From NCBI RefSeq assembly GCF_019655055.1, contig NZ_BPFA01000030.1, forward strand, positions 1-64,000: DNA of 64,000 nt, written 5' to 3'. The position numbers and the translations under genes were made by a program. A model generated the notes under the pieces. That model was not told the origin of the DNA, did no database searches, and worked only from the letters and a program-made list of their open reading frames with translations. The first letter of the stretch is position 1; every line of letters begins with the position of its first letter. This DNA is from Shewanella sp. MBTL60-112-B2. GTDB lineage: Bacteria > Pseudomonadota > Gammaproteobacteria > Enterobacterales > Shewanellaceae. Below are positions 62,303 through 64,000 of the stretch, piece by piece.

Positions 62303-62337
62303 GTGCTAAGTGCTAAGTGCTAAGTGCTAAGTGCTAG
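62303..62337. repeat. 7-bp tandem repeat after the universal stress gene
   Basis: GTGCTAA occurs four times followed by GTGCTAG, beginning 17 bp after the stop codon. Confidence 0.9.
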
Positions 62338-62595
62338 GAAAAGCAGATTAAAGCCAAGACGGGCAAGCATAGACGGATAACGCTAAGACGAACGTTTCGC
62401 TAAAGGGAAAACGACAAAGGAAAAACCTTAATGCTTTTCCTAGAAGCACAGCGCCTTAGCAGTGAGCCTGCAAACGACCTCGTCCCTGCGCCTTACAAAC
62501 CCATGAACTGTAAAATCCTGTAATCTCGCTGCTAACTTTCTTAAATTTACGTTATGCTGGCGCCTATAAACCAAAAAATAGAACAAAAAACACCT

Positions 62596-63048
62596 ATGCG
62601 CTTAACATCACGGCTTACGACTTTGGCTTTAATTGTGGCAGCGAGTAGCCTACTCAGTGCTTGTAGCAGTCAGCCCGAGATCAATCCTGAAGATTTTGCA
62701 GGCCAAGTGTCCGACTCCTTTAGAACCGATATCAAGAGTAATGGCTTAAAGCTATTTACTTACCGTGCGATTCTCACTTTAGAAACACCACAGAGCCAAG
62801 CTTTGCCCCACGAAGTACGCTCAAACCAGAAGAAACGTTCTCGTTCTAATAAACGCTATCAAGGGCCAGACTTAAGTGGCTGGACGGCACAGATAGAACA
62901 TGGTTTGCAGCAAACCATTAAGATGAATGGCTATTGCCGTGAAGGTTATATCGAGCTTAGTCGCACTATTCAGTATGATCGCGGCACCATACGCGGTGAG
63001 TGTAATGATGGCGCAGATGAAGCGGATCGAGCTAAATTTGATTCTTAA
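62596..63048 (+). CDS. Small lipoprotein, uncharacterised
   Basis: The 150-residue protein starts with a clear lipoprotein signal (lipobox LLSAC, acylated Cys22 of the ATG at 62596). The mature part has LFTYRAILTLETPQ, a basic stretch (NQKKRSRSNKRYQ) and C-terminal YIELSRTIQYDRGTIRGECNDGADEADRAKF. I do not recognise the family. An in-frame ATG at 62554 would put 14 polar residues before the signal and is unlikely. Neither start has a strong ribosome site. Its own terminator follows. Confidence 0.78.
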   Translation: MRLTSRLTTLALIVAASSLLSACSSQPEINPEDFAGQVSDSFRTDIKSNGLKLFTYRAILTLETPQSQALPHEVRSNQKKRSRSNKRYQGPDLSGWTAQIEHGLQQTIKMNGYCREGYIELSRTIQYDRGTIRGECNDGADEADRAKFDS

Positions 63049-63055
63049 AAAGTCT

Positions 63056-63082
63056 AAGCCCACAGATAAAATAGTGGGCTTT
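63056..63082. terminator. Intrinsic terminator of the lipoprotein gene
   Basis: AAGCCCAC / GTGGGCTT with a 10-nt loop is followed by TTATTA, just after the stop codon. It is symmetrical enough to serve the convergent gene as well. Confidence 0.7.
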
Positions 63083-63152
63083 ATTATCTGAGTAAATCCA
63101 TTTAGACAACTCAATGTTAACCCCTTAAAAGACGCTAACAGAACTTAATGCA

Positions 63153-63728
63153 CTAAGGGCAGCCATCAAATTTCTCTTTTAACGATGGTGCAAAAACAGT
63201 ATCAAAAAGTTTTTGTATTTTGGCTTTTGTTGCCTCTTTCCTACTCTGAGGAACATTTATACTTCCTGACTGAGAAAACTTAATAAGCGTGTAATTAACA
63301 GGGTTATCTATAAAGGTAACTTTTTCCAATGTAACTATAGTTGTCCACGGCATCAGAGGTAAGCTCGAATGATTAAATGTAGTCACCAACTGATAACTAT
63401 GATCAGAGAGTTCAATCAATCGCTCTTCACTATGACCGGTTACATTTTCCTCCCCAGCTCCTGTATCAACTTCGTAGCTAACAGTAGTTCCTAGCTCTCT
63501 ATCTCCTCCGGTTATTTTAATACTGACCAAAAAGTCACCTAATACAGATTCAAACCAGCTTTTCACATTGCCAACCGTTTTCCATGTATTTTCAATTGGA
63601 CACTGAACAACAACACTGCCAAATGTTTGCATCTCAGAATATTTATTAACAGTAGAGATCGAGTTCGTTGATGCTGATGCAGATGCACTCAATAAAACAT
63701 AAATAAAAATATGACAAATTACTTTCAT
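63153..63728 (-). CDS. SRPBCC (START-like) family protein, secreted
   Basis: The 191-residue protein has a signal peptide (about 1-20, ending SASA). The SRPBCC ligand-binding fold follows: VQCPIENTWKTVGNVKSW is the typical first helix, and GGDRELGTTVSYEV and LIELSDHSYQLVTTF are the central strands. The closing helix is TKAKIQKLFDTVFAPSLKEKF. Members bind hydrophobic ligands, and many are unassigned; secretion is less usual for the family. Nothing nearby hints at a ligand. Confidence 0.82.
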   Translation of the reverse strand: MKVICHIFIYVLLSASASASTNSISTVNKYSEMQTFGSVVVQCPIENTWKTVGNVKSWFESVLGDFLVSIKITGGDRELGTTVSYEVDTGAGEENVTGHSEERLIELSDHSYQLVTTFNHSSLPLMPWTTIVTLEKVTFIDNPVNYTLIKFSQSGSINVPQSRKEATKAKIQKLFDTVFAPSLKEKFDGCP

Positions 63729-64000
63729 AACAATACTCCTTCTTCATTGCTTGCAAGTCTTAAGCTTTACTTTTGCGTGTTACCGCCAAAATCTAACCCT
63801 ACCTAAACCTACAATCAAGGGCATATTTTTAAATTCTATAGAGCAAACACCGCTATTTAGTGCATTAGCGTAACGAATCAACTTCAGAGTATGGCAATAT
63901 CTAATTAAACTCTTTCGCTATGAGTTCGAAATACAACTCAATTACTTAACTCTTTAATAAACTGTTTCCGGTATCGCCTTAATTTAACATTCAGATTCGA

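Overview
The window looks like a chromosomal segment of a marine gammaproteobacterium, most likely a Shewanella. Grounds for this are the tRNA-Lys / Tol-Pal cluster, the sodium-type flagellar protein MotY next to RNase T, a sodium-pumping NqrABCDEF complex, a trp operon with a leader peptide and a fused trpCF, and many close matches to Alteromonadales/Enterobacterales families. No prophage, insertion sequence with a transposase, CRISPR array or rRNA operon is visible. Assignments rest on reading the proteins by eye; no database was searched.

Layout. 1-5.4 kb: tRNA-Lys gene(s) and the leftward ybgC-tolQRAB-pal-cpoB envelope operon. 5.6-17 kb: a lipoprotein prolyl oligopeptidase, an orphan promoter/terminator pair that looks like a small RNA gene (8.2-8.4 kb), motY, rnt, a 2-Cys peroxiredoxin, a Na+/H+ antiporter-type carrier, upp, purMN and a DUF1254 protein. 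17-31 kb: a TPR-GGDEF diguanylate cyclase, nagD, an M28 peptidase, asnB, a CHMI-type tautomerase, a VOC protein, DUF445 and DUF748 proteins, a PepE-like peptidase and a membrane-anchored glutaredoxin. 31-37 kb: accessory-looking stretch with two copies of a miniature inverted-repeat element, a PEBP protein, an orphan ORF, a long RecX-family protein and a four-gene DUF1538-DUF1538-PII-like-CBS operon. 37-44.3 kb: trpL-trpEGD(CF)BA. 44-50 kb: arylsulfate sulfotransferase, a small membrane protein and a 1051-residue acetoacetate-decarboxylase-like / FAD oxidoreductase fusion. 50-57 kb: leftward nqrABCDEF with an extra small ORF between nqrB and nqrC and decayed nqrF tails downstream. 57-64 kb: nfeD-slipin, a dicarboxylate/amino acid symporter, a universal stress protein, a lipoprotein and an SRPBCC protein.

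How the genes fit together. Several units depend on ion gradients: Nqr pumps Na+ out, and the antiporter-type carrier, the DAACS symporter, the predicted DUF1538 pair and the MotY-type flagellar motor would live off or adjust that gradient. Tol-Pal, CpoB, MotY and the lipoproteins are envelope maintenance. upp/purMN, asnB and trp are nucleotide and amino acid biosynthesis.

The most unusual signal is not a single gene. At many gene 3' ends a short stretch is tandemly duplicated, usually including the stop codon: assT (3 x 19 bp), nqrF (two tail copies plus 9 x 8 bp), the slipin gene (7 x 14 bp), a DUF1538 gene (2 x 14 bp), and smaller cases. The two miniature elements also sit directly against stop codons. 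The other points worth checking are the coupled small ORF inside nqr, the candidate sRNA and the DUF1538/PII/CBS operon.
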